Source: Ignavibacteria bacterium
GTDB taxonomy: Bacteria > Bacteroidota > Ignavibacteria > Ignavibacteriales > Melioribacteraceae
Length of the DNA: 6,465 nucleotides
Assembly: GCA_003233295.1 (NCBI GenBank)
Contig: QILJ01000248.1
Location: 1-6,465, forward strand
Direction: 5' to 3'
Position 1 is the stretch's first letter. Each line of letters starts with the position of its first letter. Shown in pieces: positions 1 to 6,018 of the stretch. The position numbers and the translations under genes were made by a program. The notes under the pieces were generated by a model. The model did no database searches. It saw only the letters and a program-made list of their open reading frames with translations, and was not told the DNA's origin.

Positions 1-93
1 CTTTGCATTAGGAACTCACATATAATTTTAAGGTCTCTCTAAAATTAATATTTATTCTCGTTATTTAATAGTCTTATTTTGCAGAAGTTCTTA

Positions 94-1203
94 TGTATTA
101 ATACCACCAAGATAAACCGTATTAACATCTGTCGGTGATTCTACTCTACCATACAGAGATCAGATCATACCAACCTTGTCCAGTATTGCTGCCAGAACCA
201 TCACTATAATAACCCAGTATACTTTTACCACTATTAGTCGATTTATATACATTAACAAGACCACGCGAATTATAAGCAATTAAAAAATACACTATAGTTG
301 GATCATTAGAGCTCACTGCTAATTCACCTCAATAACCCCCAAACGCAATTTGATTATATCCCCAATTTTCTCCCCCATCAGTTGATATATTCATTATTAT
401 AACCGACACTAGAAGCATAAACAATATTTGGATATCCAGGTTTAAATTCCATATCAATCCATTGATTTAAAGTTTTCTTAACCCAATTATTTCCACTATC
501 AATAGTTTTATAAATGCCATTTTTTATTGATGCCAATAAAATTAAATTATTTGATGGATGAATCAATAATCGATAAATTCTTGTTCCTGTCTCTGCATCT
601 GTTAATCCAGCCAAAGTCCATGTTGCTCCACTGTCTGTTGACTTATAAACACCTTTGCTATGATTATCAGCAGTCTGACCCCCACTTAATGACCACATAC
701 TATCACCATCTGTGTTTCGCCATATTCCACCAGATGGACTACCGACCCAAAAAGTAAAAAAGCATTTACATCGGTTGGATGAAAAGCAACACAATCGATT
801 CTACCTATACCTGCATATCCACCGGTCGAACTATTTGTACCAAGATTATTCCAGTTTTCATTTAAACTTGCTGTTTTCATTAATTTATTTTTCTCTTTGA
901 ATTTTTCATATTCAATAAGTGAATTTGTTTCTGGAAATTCACCGGTTTGAAGATTTACCCTTTGTTCCCAATACCATTCTGCTCTTTTGAATAATTTCCA
1001 GTTAGGAGCTTTTATTTTATTTCTGTTCTTATATATATAGCCATCAGAGATATTTATTTCTTTTTCATACTTATTGAATTCTTCTTTGACTTCATAAAAT
1101 GTTTTACTTGGTTTATTATCTATTAAAGGAGATATCTTCTGTAATCACAATTGAGAAATATCATTGATGAAATCATTAACAATAAAATGGTAAATTTATT
1201 TAT
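94..1203 (-). pseudogene. Decayed secreted BNR/sortilin-like beta-propeller protein (type IX secretion style), N-terminal remnant
   Basis: Joining frames on the minus strand gives one recognisable protein of about 360 residues. A hydrophobic signal peptide (NKFTILLLMISSMIFLN, about 1200-1150) comes first. A pre-domain with NWKLFKRAEWYWEQRV follows at about 1000-957, then GGYAGIGRIDCVAFHPTDVNAF, broken at about 755, then GSPSGGIWRNTDG, GVYKSTDSGATW, ISTDGGENW and SPTDVNTVYLGGINT. GRI-CVAFHPTD followed by repeated STD-G--W blades is typical of large secreted propeller proteins in Bacteroidota and Ignavibacteria. Lesions seen: ATA where the start should be (1203-1201); a frame change between 1147 and 1123 with a TGA at 1147-1145; a frame change in T-rich sequence near 753-760; another near 378-400; TGA at 331-329 where Trp is expected; and an apparent 4-base insertion at about 148-145. 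Beyond base 94 similarity stops, so the C-terminal blades and any sorting domain are gone. From memory of the family, about 30 residues also seem missing between the first two blades. The original substrate is unknown. Confidence 0.85.
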
Positions 1204-1212
1204 TTTAACTCC
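1201..1212 (-). promoter_or_regulatory. Relict ribosome binding site and lost start codon (ATA) of the propeller pseudogene
   Basis: On the minus strand GGAG (1212-1209) is followed by five bases (TTAAA) and then ATA at 1203-1201. ATA opens directly onto the signal-peptide frame (ATA AAT AAA TTT ACC ATT). The spacing is right for translation start, and no ATG, GTG or TTG occupies a suitable place in that frame. The simplest reading is an ATG-to-ATA mutation. Confidence 0.55.
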
Positions 1213-1297
1213 ATTAAATCTATTTCTGATTAAAATATTTATTAGAACATAGGAGCAGTAAATAGTTTAAATGTAAATTATTTTATTTTTACGGAAT

Positions 1298-1334
1298 AAA
1301 AAAAGACCAAATGAAAACTCATCCAGTCTTTTTT
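1298..1334 (-). terminator. Rho-independent terminator of the pnt operon
   Basis: Read on the minus strand, AAAAAAGACTGGATGA pairs with TCATTTGGTCTTTTTT around a GTTT loop, giving a 16-bp stem with three G-U pairs. A run of seven T (1304-1298) ends it. The G-U pairs form only in the minus-strand transcript and become C-A mismatches in the plus one, so this signal is directional and belongs to pntB, whose stop codon lies 24 bases upstream. Confidence 0.85.
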
Positions 1335-1358
1335 ATAAAGGGAAATTAAAAACGATAA

Positions 1359-2735
1359 CTATAATTCTTTTAACTCATTTACTAATTTGTTGATTGCTTC
1401 TTTAGCATCGCCGAAGTACATGAGTGTATTCGGATAGAAGAACAATTCATTTTGGATGCCTGCATAACCAACGTTAAGCGAACGCTTATTGATTATGACT
1501 GTTTTTGCGTAATCGGCGTTGAGGATAGGCATACCATATATCGGACTGCTTTTATCGTTACGGGCAGCAGGATTGACAACATCATTTGCTCCTACGATAA
1601 ACGCTACATCAACATTTTTGAAATCGTCGTTGATATCTTCTAAGGCAAAAAGCTTGTCATACGGAACTTGTGCTTCTGCTAAAAGTACATTCATATGACC
1701 AGGCATACGTCCGGCAACGGGATGAATAGCGAACCGGACATTTATCCCTTTCTTCTCCAAGATATTTGCTAAGTCACGAACTGCATGCTGCGCTTGTGCA
1801 ACCGCCATTCCATAACCCGGAATAATCACTACATTCTGTGCCGAATCAAAGATCATTGCCGCTTCTTCGGCATCGACTGATTTTGCATCACCTTGAGGAG
1901 CAGAACTTCCACTAGCAGCTTCTTGACCGGCGTTTTCCCAGCCGCCTAGTACAACATTCATTAATGAGCGGTTCATACCTTTACACATAATCATTGTCAG
2001 GATAATTCCGGAAGCTCCGACAAGTGCGCCGGCTATTATCAGCATATTATTCTGCAATACAAATCCCGTCATTGATGCAGCTAAACCGGAGTAAGAATTC
2101 AAAAGTGAGATTGCAACCGGCATATCGGCACCGCCGATCGGTAATACAAGAAGCACACCTAATATTAACGATATAGTTAAAATTCCCAAGAGAATATCAA
2201 CTCTAGTCGGATCAATAACAAACATAACTCCGGCTACAATTATAACAAGTAAAAGCAAAACATTGATTGGATTCTGCAGAGGATATTTTACAACTTTTCC
2301 AGTAACAAAACCCTGCAGTTTACCGAAAGCTATGAATGATCCTGTGAATGTAACCGCGCCTATCAATATTGATAAAACCAGTGTAACCAAAATTGCAATA
2401 TCAGATGAATCTTGCTTGTAATACTCAGATAAAGCAACTAAAGCCGATGCACCGCCGCCGAACCCGTTCAGCAAACCGACCATCTGCGGCATTCCCGTCA
2501 TTTGAACTTTCACTGCCATGGTTCCACCGATTGCAGAACCGACAACAATTCCAATAATTATATATTCATATGTTAAAATATGCTGATCGAAAAGAGTAAT
2601 GACAATAGCTAAAAACATTCCTAATGCCGAGAGCATATTGCCCTGCCGTGCTGTTTTAGGAGAACCTAATCTTTTAATTCCAATAATAAACAGAACAGAT
2701 GCGATAAGATAAGTTAGATATATTATAATTTGCAT
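1359..2735 (-). CDS. pntB: NAD(P)+ transhydrogenase (proton-translocating), beta subunit PntB
   Basis: PntB forms most of the proton channel and carries the NADP(H)-binding domain III. With PntA1 and PntA2 it catalyses NADH + NADP+ + H+(out) to NAD+ + NADPH + H+(in) in the cytoplasmic membrane. At 458 residues it is close to full family length. Residues 1-255 are hydrophobic with about nine membrane helices, including GGADMPVAISLLNSYSGLAA (201-220). A polar linker (about 266-295) leads to domain III: PGYGMAVAQAQ (306-316), HPVAGRMPGHMN (338-349), GANDVVNPAA (382-391) and KRSLNVGYAG (417-426), all NADP-site motifs. The position matching the channel His91 of E. coli PntB appears to be Asn90, which to my knowledge is common in split-alpha enzymes. 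The ATG start follows the pntA2 stop by 10 bases, with a GTGAGAG-like ribosome site overlapping that stop. It is the last gene of the operon. Confidence 0.97.
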   Translation of the reverse strand: MQIIIYLTYLIASVLFIIGIKRLGSPKTARQGNMLSALGMFLAIVITLFDQHILTYEYIIIGIVVGSAIGGTMAVKVQMTGMPQMVGLLNGFGGGASALVALSEYYKQDSSDIAILVTLVLSILIGAVTFTGSFIAFGKLQGFVTGKVVKYPLQNPINVLLLLVIIVAGVMFVIDPTRVDILLGILTISLILGVLLVLPIGGADMPVAISLLNSYSGLAASMTGFVLQNNMLIIAGALVGASGIILTMIMCKGMNRSLMNVVLGGWENAGQEAASGSSAPQGDAKSVDAEEAAMIFDSAQNVVIIPGYGMAVAQAQHAVRDLANILEKKGINVRFAIHPVAGRMPGHMNVLLAEAQVPYDKLFALEDINDDFKNVDVAFIVGANDVVNPAARNDKSSPIYGMPILNADYAKTVIINKRSLNVGYAGIQNELFFYPNTLMYFGDAKEAINKLVNELKEL

Positions 2736-2745
2736 AATTTAACTC

Positions 2746-3030
2746 TCACTTCTTTTTGAACATTTTTAACATTCTATCGGTAACTAAATACCCCCCGACA
2801 ACATTTATCGTGGCAAAAATAAGCGCTACCAATCCAAGAATTGTGCTGATCGTAAACTCCTCCATTCCTGCACTGAGCAATGCACCCACAATTGTAATAC
2901 CCGAAATAGCATTCGAGCCTGACATCAACGGTGTGTGCAGTGTCGGCGGAACTTTTGTGATCAACTCAAAACCAACAAAAATTGCTAATACAAAAACATA
3001 TATCAGCATTATTAGATCAATTACTTCCAT
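2746..3030 (-). CDS. pntA2: NAD(P)+ transhydrogenase, small membrane alpha subunit PntA2 (PntAB)
   Basis: This 94-residue membrane subunit corresponds to the C-terminal membrane part of the fused E. coli PntA. It has three predicted helices (about 6-24, 41-57 and 60-84) and a basic C-terminus ending MFKKK. The family signature is KVPPTLHTPLMSGSNAISGI (26-45), between helices 1 and 2. It sits in the membrane with PntB and connects the NAD(H)-binding PntA1 to the proton channel. The ATG is preceded by AGAAGGA at 8-base spacing, a good ribosome site. It lies 160 bases downstream of pntA1 and 10 bases upstream of pntB, so close coupling to pntB is likely. The call is secure because the signature and the flanking genes agree. 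Confidence 0.96.
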   Translation of the reverse strand: MEVIDLIMLIYVFVLAIFVGFELITKVPPTLHTPLMSGSNAISGITIVGALLSAGMEEFTISTILGLVALIFATINVVGGYLVTDRMLKMFKKK

Positions 3031-3063
3031 AATTATTTCCTTCTATTTTAAAAATATATTCTT

Positions 3064-3126
3064 AGAACATAGTATTCAGAATATAGAATTCAGAATACAG
3101 TAGTTAGAATTCATGATACAGAATTA
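3064..3126 (+). repeat. Degenerate 7-base tandem array between pntA1 and pntA2
   Basis: Nine consecutive 7-base units fit the consensus AGAATWC: AGAACAT, AGTATTC, AGAATAT, AGAATTC, AGAATAC, AGTAGTT, AGAATTC, ATGATAC, AGAATTA. The phase is held with no gaps. Related units on the opposite strand (AGAATAT, AGAATTT, AGGATAT) lie at about 3192-3171, just after pntA1. No reading frame explains the array. Confidence 0.75.
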
Positions 3127-3192
3127 CTTATTGATTTAGAATAAGATGTTAATAATTATTTTAACTTTTATATCCTAAATTCTGCATATTCT
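3078..3192 (-). other. Possible long-range stem enclosing the pntA1-pntA2 spacer
   Basis: Bases 3078-3090 (AGAATATAGAATT) are complementary to 3178-3192 (AATTCTGCATATTCT) apart from a 2-base bulge (3184-3185), giving 13 base pairs around an 87-base loop. One arm overlaps the pntA1 stop codon and the other lies about 50 bases before the pntA2 start. Other units of the array could pair with the same arm, so the exact fold is uncertain. Confidence 0.4.
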
Positions 3193-4336
3193 ACAAAAAT
3201 TTTTCTTTGACCTTTTCATTAACGATCTCACCGTTATATGTCAATAAAGAACCTTTTACAATTTCATCCTCAAGATCAAGTTCAACATTTCCTTCCTTGC
3301 TGATATGATCCAAAAGCGCCATGAGATTTTTAGAATAAACTTCACTTGCATTAGTTGCAACCAGACTCGGAAGGTTCGGCTCTCCTATTATTTTCACATC
3401 ATGCTTTATAACAGTCTCACCTTTAACACTTACTTCGCAGTTGCCGCCGAACTCCACTGCCATATCTAGTATCACCGAGCCAGGACGCATATTCTTGACC
3501 ATTTCTTCAGTGATAAGAACAGGAGCTTTTCTACCGGGAATAAGAGCAGTAGTGATTACGATATCAGCTTCTGTAACATGTTTAAAGATCAACTCCTTTT
3601 GCTTTTGCAAAAACTCTTCCGATGCTTCCTTTGCATATCCGCCTTCGTCTTCCATGTCTTCATCTGTCTCTACTTCGATAAATCTTCCGCCGAGACTCTT
3701 TACTTCTTCTTTAACTGCAGAACGGATATCTGATACTTCAACTACAGCTCCTAAACGTCTGGCAGTACCCAGTGCTTGAAGTCCGGCAACACCGGCGCCC
3801 ATAATAACTACACGAGCCGGTTGAATTGTTCCAGCAGCAGTCATCATCAATGGGAATATTTTCCCTAATTCATTTGCTGTCATTAAAACAGATTTGTATC
3901 CGGCTAAGTTGGCTTGGGAACTAAGCGCATCCATTTTCTGTGCTAATGTTGTTCTTGGAATTGCATCCATTGAAATTACGTTGATCTTCTTTTCAGCACA
4001 GATCTTTGCTTGTTCAGAATAGTGAAGAGCATACATAAATGTTATCAGAAGCGTTCCCTCTTTCATAAGATCAGTTTCATGTTTGTTAAGAACAGGATGT
4101 TCTATCGGTCTTTGTACTTTTAGTACAATATCAGCGTTTGAATAGACTTCTTCCGTATTCTCTAGAACCTTGGCTCCGGCTTCTTCGTATTGGGCATTCG
4201 TAAAGCCTGCATTGAATCCTGCATTCGACTCCACATTAATAGTAAATCCTTTTTTGATCAATTTTGAAGCGACATCCGGAACAATCGAGACTCGGTTTTC
4301 GCCAGGAAGAATTTCCTTAGGAACAGCTATAACCAC
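3191..4336 (-). CDS. pntA1: NAD(P)+ transhydrogenase, NAD(H)-binding alpha subunit PntA1 (PntAA)
   Basis: PntA1 is the peripheral cytoplasmic subunit (domain I) that binds NAD(H) and passes hydride to NADP+ held by PntB. At 381 residues it has the usual length of the split form, lacking the membrane tail of E. coli PntA. The N-terminus MVIAVPKEILPGENRVSIVP is shared with alanine dehydrogenases, a related family. PRTTLAQKMDALSSQANLAG (127-146) contains the conserved alanine-dehydrogenase/PntA signature. MGAGVAGLQALG (179-190) is the Rossmann glycine motif (G180, G182, G185), with D203 of VSDIR placed to hold the adenine ribose. IPGRKAP (266-272) and PGSVILDMAVEFGGNCE (285-301) are also typical. 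PntA2 and PntB downstream exclude alanine dehydrogenase. The start is GTG (4336-4334), seven bases after AAAGGAG (4350-4344); no better start is in frame. First gene of the operon. Confidence 0.97.
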   Translation of the reverse strand: MVIAVPKEILPGENRVSIVPDVASKLIKKGFTINVESNAGFNAGFTNAQYEEAGAKVLENTEEVYSNADIVLKVQRPIEHPVLNKHETDLMKEGTLLITFMYALHYSEQAKICAEKKINVISMDAIPRTTLAQKMDALSSQANLAGYKSVLMTANELGKIFPLMMTAAGTIQPARVVIMGAGVAGLQALGTARRLGAVVEVSDIRSAVKEEVKSLGGRFIEVETDEDMEDEGGYAKEASEEFLQKQKELIFKHVTEADIVITTALIPGRKAPVLITEEMVKNMRPGSVILDMAVEFGGNCEVSVKGETVIKHDVKIIGEPNLPSLVATNASEVYSKNLMALLDHISKEGNVELDLEDEIVKGSLLTYNGEIVNEKVKEKFL

Positions 4337-4350
4337 TTCTATTCTCCTTT
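4334..4350 (-). promoter_or_regulatory. Ribosome binding site and GTG start of pntA1
   Basis: On the minus strand AAAGGAG (4350-4344) is followed by a seven-base spacer and GTG. This near-consensus site fixes the pntA1 start at GTG, and the N-terminus matches the family exactly from that point. Confidence 0.8.
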
Positions 4351-4381
4351 TTTTAGATAAGAAATTTTAGAAAGTTTTACT

Positions 4382-4409
4382 AAAATAGGAGTATATATAC
4401 AGAATTCAA
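4382..4409 (-). promoter_or_regulatory. Candidate promoter of the pnt operon
   Basis: On the minus strand TTGAAT (4409-4404) lies 16 bases before TATTTT (4387-4382), a weak sigma-70-like pair that would give a 5' leader of about 40 bases. The AT-rich context makes chance matches common, and Bacteroidota promoters often differ from this pattern. Confidence 0.3.
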
Positions 4410-4451
4410 ACCGAAAAATTACAATTTCGTTTGCTAGTGTAAATCAATAGA

Positions 4452-4487
4452 ACGCAGATGACACAGATTGAACCGATTTACACTGAT
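4452..4487 (+). repeat. 9-base-period degenerate array, copy 1
   Basis: Four units in strict 9-base phase: ACGCAGATG, ACACAGATT, GAACCGATT, TACACTGAT. All share GAT in the second half of the unit. A second array of the same style lies at 4613-4648. Confidence 0.6.
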
Positions 4488-4496
4488 AATTTTTCA

Positions 4497-4540
4497 TAGG
4501 CGCAGACCTCCCTGCCGGTAGGCAAGCTTTATGTCTGCGT
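4497..4540 (+). repeat. Hairpin repeat element, copy 1 (CGCAGAC/GTCTGCG)
   Basis: TAGGCGCAGACC opens the element and GTCTGCG (4533-4539) pairs with CGCAGAC (4501-4507). The interior contains GCCGGTAGGCAAGCTTTAT. A nearly identical copy lies at 4978-5017, differing by a net four-base change (TCCCT here, C there). Confidence 0.85.
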
Positions 4541-4612
4541 AAGTAATAACTTTTGTTAATATAACATTTACAATTTGTCCCATCACTGATACCTTAACCA
4601 CTTTTTAATAGT

Positions 4613-4648
4613 ACACAGATTTAACTGATATAACAGATCTGCACGGAT
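4613..4648 (+). repeat. 9-base-period degenerate array, copy 2
   Basis: Four 9-base units: ACACAGATT, TAACTGATA, TAACAGATC, TGCACGGAT. It shares the ACACAGATT unit and the GAT spacing with the array at 4452-4487. Confidence 0.55.
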
Positions 4649-4658
4649 ATTTATTATT

Positions 4659-4686
4659 GTAGAGAACGAAGATCTTCGTTCCCTAC
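4659..4686. repeat. 28-base near-perfect palindrome
   Basis: The central 18 bases GAACGAAGATCTTCGTTC are a perfect palindrome. The flanks GTAG and CTAC extend it to 28 bases with one mismatched pair. A related hairpin is at 4936-4962. Confidence 0.85.
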
Positions 4687-4762
4687 AACATTTTGCTTTT
4701 GAGATTAATATTATGGATTAAGAGTCAAGAAAAATCTCCAAAGTGGAGAATTGCAACAATTG

Positions 4763-4782
4763 CCACGACATTTATGTCGTGG
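4763..4782. repeat. Perfect 9-bp hairpin CCACGACAT/ATGTCGTGG
   Basis: CCACGACAT and ATGTCGTGG are exact inverted repeats with a two-base TT centre. It could work as a cruciform or RNA stem; no terminator T-run follows on either strand. Confidence 0.75.
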
Positions 4783-4803
4783 AGTAGAAAAAAGAAAATG
4801 AGT

Positions 4804-4817
4804 TGGGCTTTAGCCCA
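4804..4817. repeat. Short hairpin TGGGCT-TT-AGCCCA
   Basis: Perfect 6-bp inverted repeat with a two-base centre, 21 bases after the preceding hairpin. On its own it would be weak evidence; it counts as part of the cluster. Confidence 0.55.
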
Positions 4818-4865
4818 CACACAAAATTCGGGTTAAAACCTCTTGTAGTTTTTCATTTATTTTAT

Positions 4866-4904
4866 CACCGACATACTTGTCCGTCTCAGATGGGAATGTC
4901 GGTG
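4866..4904. repeat. Hairpin CACCGACAT/ATGTCGGTG
   Basis: Nine-base perfect arms (4866-4874 and 4896-4904) enclose 21 bases, within which CCGTC (4881-4885) can pair with GATGG (4889-4893) using one G-T pair. Confidence 0.7.
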
Positions 4905-4935
4905 CAATTCTTTTAATAATATTAAACAATGTTTT

Positions 4936-4962
4936 TAGGGTAACGAAAATATTCGTTCCCTA
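4936..4962. repeat. Hairpin TAGGG-AACGAA/TTCGTT-CCCTA, relative of the 28-base palindrome
   Basis: AACGAA (4942-4947) pairs with TTCGTT (4952-4957), and TAGGG (4936-4940) with CCCTA (4958-4962), with one bulged T (4941). TTCGTTCCCTACAA is shared exactly with the element at 4659-4686, showing two copies of one family. Confidence 0.75.
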
Positions 4963-4977
4963 CAAACATCTTGTTCG

Positions 4978-5017
4978 TAGGCGCAGACCCGCCGGTAGGC
5001 AAGCTTTATGTCTGCGT
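4978..5017 (+). repeat. Hairpin repeat element, copy 2 (CGCAGAC/GTCTGCG)
   Basis: Second copy of the element at 4497-4540, in the same orientation. Arms are 4982-4988 and 5010-5016. A T-run (5017-5021) follows on the plus strand, so this copy could also end transcripts. Confidence 0.85.
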
Positions 5018-5021
5018 TTTT

Positions 5022-5040
5022 CGTTGACATAAAGTCAACG
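5022..5040. repeat. Hairpin CGTTGAC-ATAAA-GTCAACG
   Basis: Seven-base perfect arms around ATAAA, starting five bases after the preceding hairpin. The GAC-ATAAA-GTC apex resembles the apices of neighbouring stem-loops. Confidence 0.7.
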
Positions 5041-5063
5041 GCTACATTTTTTTCAAGATGTCA

Positions 5064-5079
5064 CCGTCCATACGATGAC
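5064..5079 (+). repeat. Flanking motif A, copy 1 (CCGTCCATACGATGAC)
   Basis: Matches 14 of 16 bases of 6159-6174 (CCGTCCACACGGTGAC), in the same orientation, on the other side of the DUF2459 gene. Confidence 0.55.
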
Positions 5080-5102
5080 GTTTTAGAACTTAAATGGTAG
5101 CT

Positions 5103-5151
5103 TCGTCACTGAATGCCTATCCACCATCTTGTTGGGCGGGGTCAGTGACGA
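5103..5151. repeat. Hairpin TCGTCACTGA/TCAGTGACGA, containing flanking motif B
   Basis: Ten-base perfect arms (5103-5112 and 5142-5151) enclose 29 bases. The right arm is part of GTCAGTGACGACAA (5141-5154), which recurs exactly at 6194-6207. Confidence 0.75.
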
Positions 5152-5175
5152 CAAAGACTTTTTTATGTTTTTTGC

Positions 5176-5196
5176 CACTTCGTTCGAAATGAAGTG
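5176..5196. repeat. Hairpin CACTTC/GAAGTG
   Basis: Six-base arms (5176-5181 and 5191-5196) around nine bases that include TTCGAA. The last stem-loop of the cluster before the DUF2459 promoter region. Confidence 0.5.
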
Positions 5197-5233
5197 AAGG
5201 CGCGTTTCATCAGAGTTCTATCAAAATATCAAA

Positions 5234-5262
5234 TTGAATTGTTCCGAAACTTAATGTATATT
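5234..5262 (+). promoter_or_regulatory. Candidate sigma-70-like promoter of the DUF2459 gene
   Basis: TTGAAT (5234-5239) and TATATT (5257-5262) are 17 bases apart, matching the usual consensus at four and five of six positions. Transcription would begin near 5269, leaving a leader of about 20 bases before the ATG at 5288. Confidence 0.45.
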
Positions 5263-5287
5263 ATTGTTTAACTGAACAAGTTTAGAA

Positions 5288-5995
5288 ATGACGACTAAAA
5301 TTAACACAAGAAATATCTACCCAAAAATTCTTAAACTCATATTTTATCCAATCTTTACTTTTATAATTCTAATTGTCTTATACTTTTTGTTTGCATTTGT
5401 ATTATCTAGAATCACGGTCAATTCATCAAGTACCTCCGGACCAAAGCCAATAGAAATTTATATCATTTCAAACGGTTTTCATTCTGATATAGTTGTTCCG
5501 ATAAATTCCGACATAATAGATTGGAGCGAGATCATAAAATATGAACATACAACCTCGAATGATAGTTCATATAATTTTATTGCTTTCGGTTGGGGAGATA
5601 AAGAATTTTATCTCAAAACTCCGTTGTGGTCGGACTTAAAATTTAATGTTGCTTTTCAAGCGTTATTTTTGTTGAATCCTTCAGCCATTCATGCAACTTT
5701 CTTCAGAGATATGTTTGTATCTGAGAGTAGTATTAAAATTCCACTTAGCGTTCAGAATTATAAAAAGCTCATAGAATATATCAAAAACAGTCTTAAATTC
5801 GACAAAGATGGGAAAGTGCTTCAAATCAAAAATTTACAATACGATGACAACGATGCCTTTTACGAAGCAAAAGAATCATTCACATTATTCTATACTTGCA
5901 ACACTTGGGTGAACGATGCGCTTAAAGCTGCCAATCAAAAAGCTTGCTTATGGACCCCATTTGAAGCGGGGATATTTTATCAATACCGTAATTAA
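5288..5995 (+). CDS. DUF2459 (TIGR02117) family membrane-anchored protein, function unknown
   Basis: A 235-residue protein with one N-terminal membrane helix (about 15-40) and a C-terminal domain probably on the outer face of the membrane. Family features seen: IEIYIISNGFHSDIVVP (55-71) with H65 and D67; FIAFGWGDKEFYLKTPLWSD (97-116); PSAIHATFF (131-139); and YTCNTWVNDALKAA (202-215) followed by WTPFEAGI (222-229). The conserved His (NGxHsD) and Cys (CNTW) suggest a Cys-His hydrolase of NlpC/P60 or papain type, but that is my inference; no activity is known to me. The family is sometimes found near urease genes, and none is seen here. The ATG start gives a normal signal anchor. The ribosome site is weak, as is common in Bacteroidota. 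The gene is divergent from pnt, stands alone in the window and is followed by its own terminator. Confidence 0.88.
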   Translation: MTTKINTRNIYPKILKLIFYPIFTFIILIVLYFLFAFVLSRITVNSSSTSGPKPIEIYIISNGFHSDIVVPINSDIIDWSEIIKYEHTTSNDSSYNFIAFGWGDKEFYLKTPLWSDLKFNVAFQALFLLNPSAIHATFFRDMFVSESSIKIPLSVQNYKKLIEYIKNSLKFDKDGKVLQIKNLQYDDNDAFYEAKESFTLFYTCNTWVNDALKAANQKACLWTPFEAGIFYQYRN

Positions 5996-6018
5996 TATTC
6001 GGAAACCTGAACAAAATT

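Larger units (their letters stand above)
4410..5233. other. Non-coding divergent spacer packed with short repeats and hairpins
   Basis: No gene is seen on either strand here: reading frames are short and lack family motifs. The spacer is instead a dense series of small repeats and inverted repeats, listed separately. Several hairpins have an apex of TTTAT or ATAAA next to GAC/GTC. It separates the divergent pntA1 and DUF2459 genes. Confidence 0.8.

Noticed and set aside
527..900. Plus-strand open frames opposite the propeller pseudogene (527-757, 712-900)
   Set aside because: The minus strand carries recognisable propeller motifs here; the plus translations are histidine-rich low-complexity shadows.
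2464..2468. Asn90 in PntB in place of the E. coli channel His91 as a loss-of-function change
   Set aside because: To my knowledge Asn is common at this position in split-alpha transhydrogenases, and every other key motif is intact.
3031..3190. The pntA1/pntA2 split as a frameshift of a fused pntA
   Set aside because: Both genes are complete with their own ribosome sites and stops and are 160 bases apart. The split form is the normal arrangement in many bacteria.
1452..4370. Plus-strand open frames opposite the pnt genes (1452-1643, 2756-3103, 3441-3779, 4170-4370)
   Set aside because: They lie antisense to well-conserved pnt genes, show no family motifs and have no convincing starts; they are shadows.
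4497..4540. tRNA or structured small RNA gene
   Set aside because: The stem-loops do not assemble into a cloverleaf, no CCA-type end or anticodon arm is visible, and the element is repeated as a simple hairpin.
4452..5040. CRISPR array
   Set aside because: Repeats are short, of several unrelated families and irregularly spaced, with no constant repeat-spacer unit and no cas genes.
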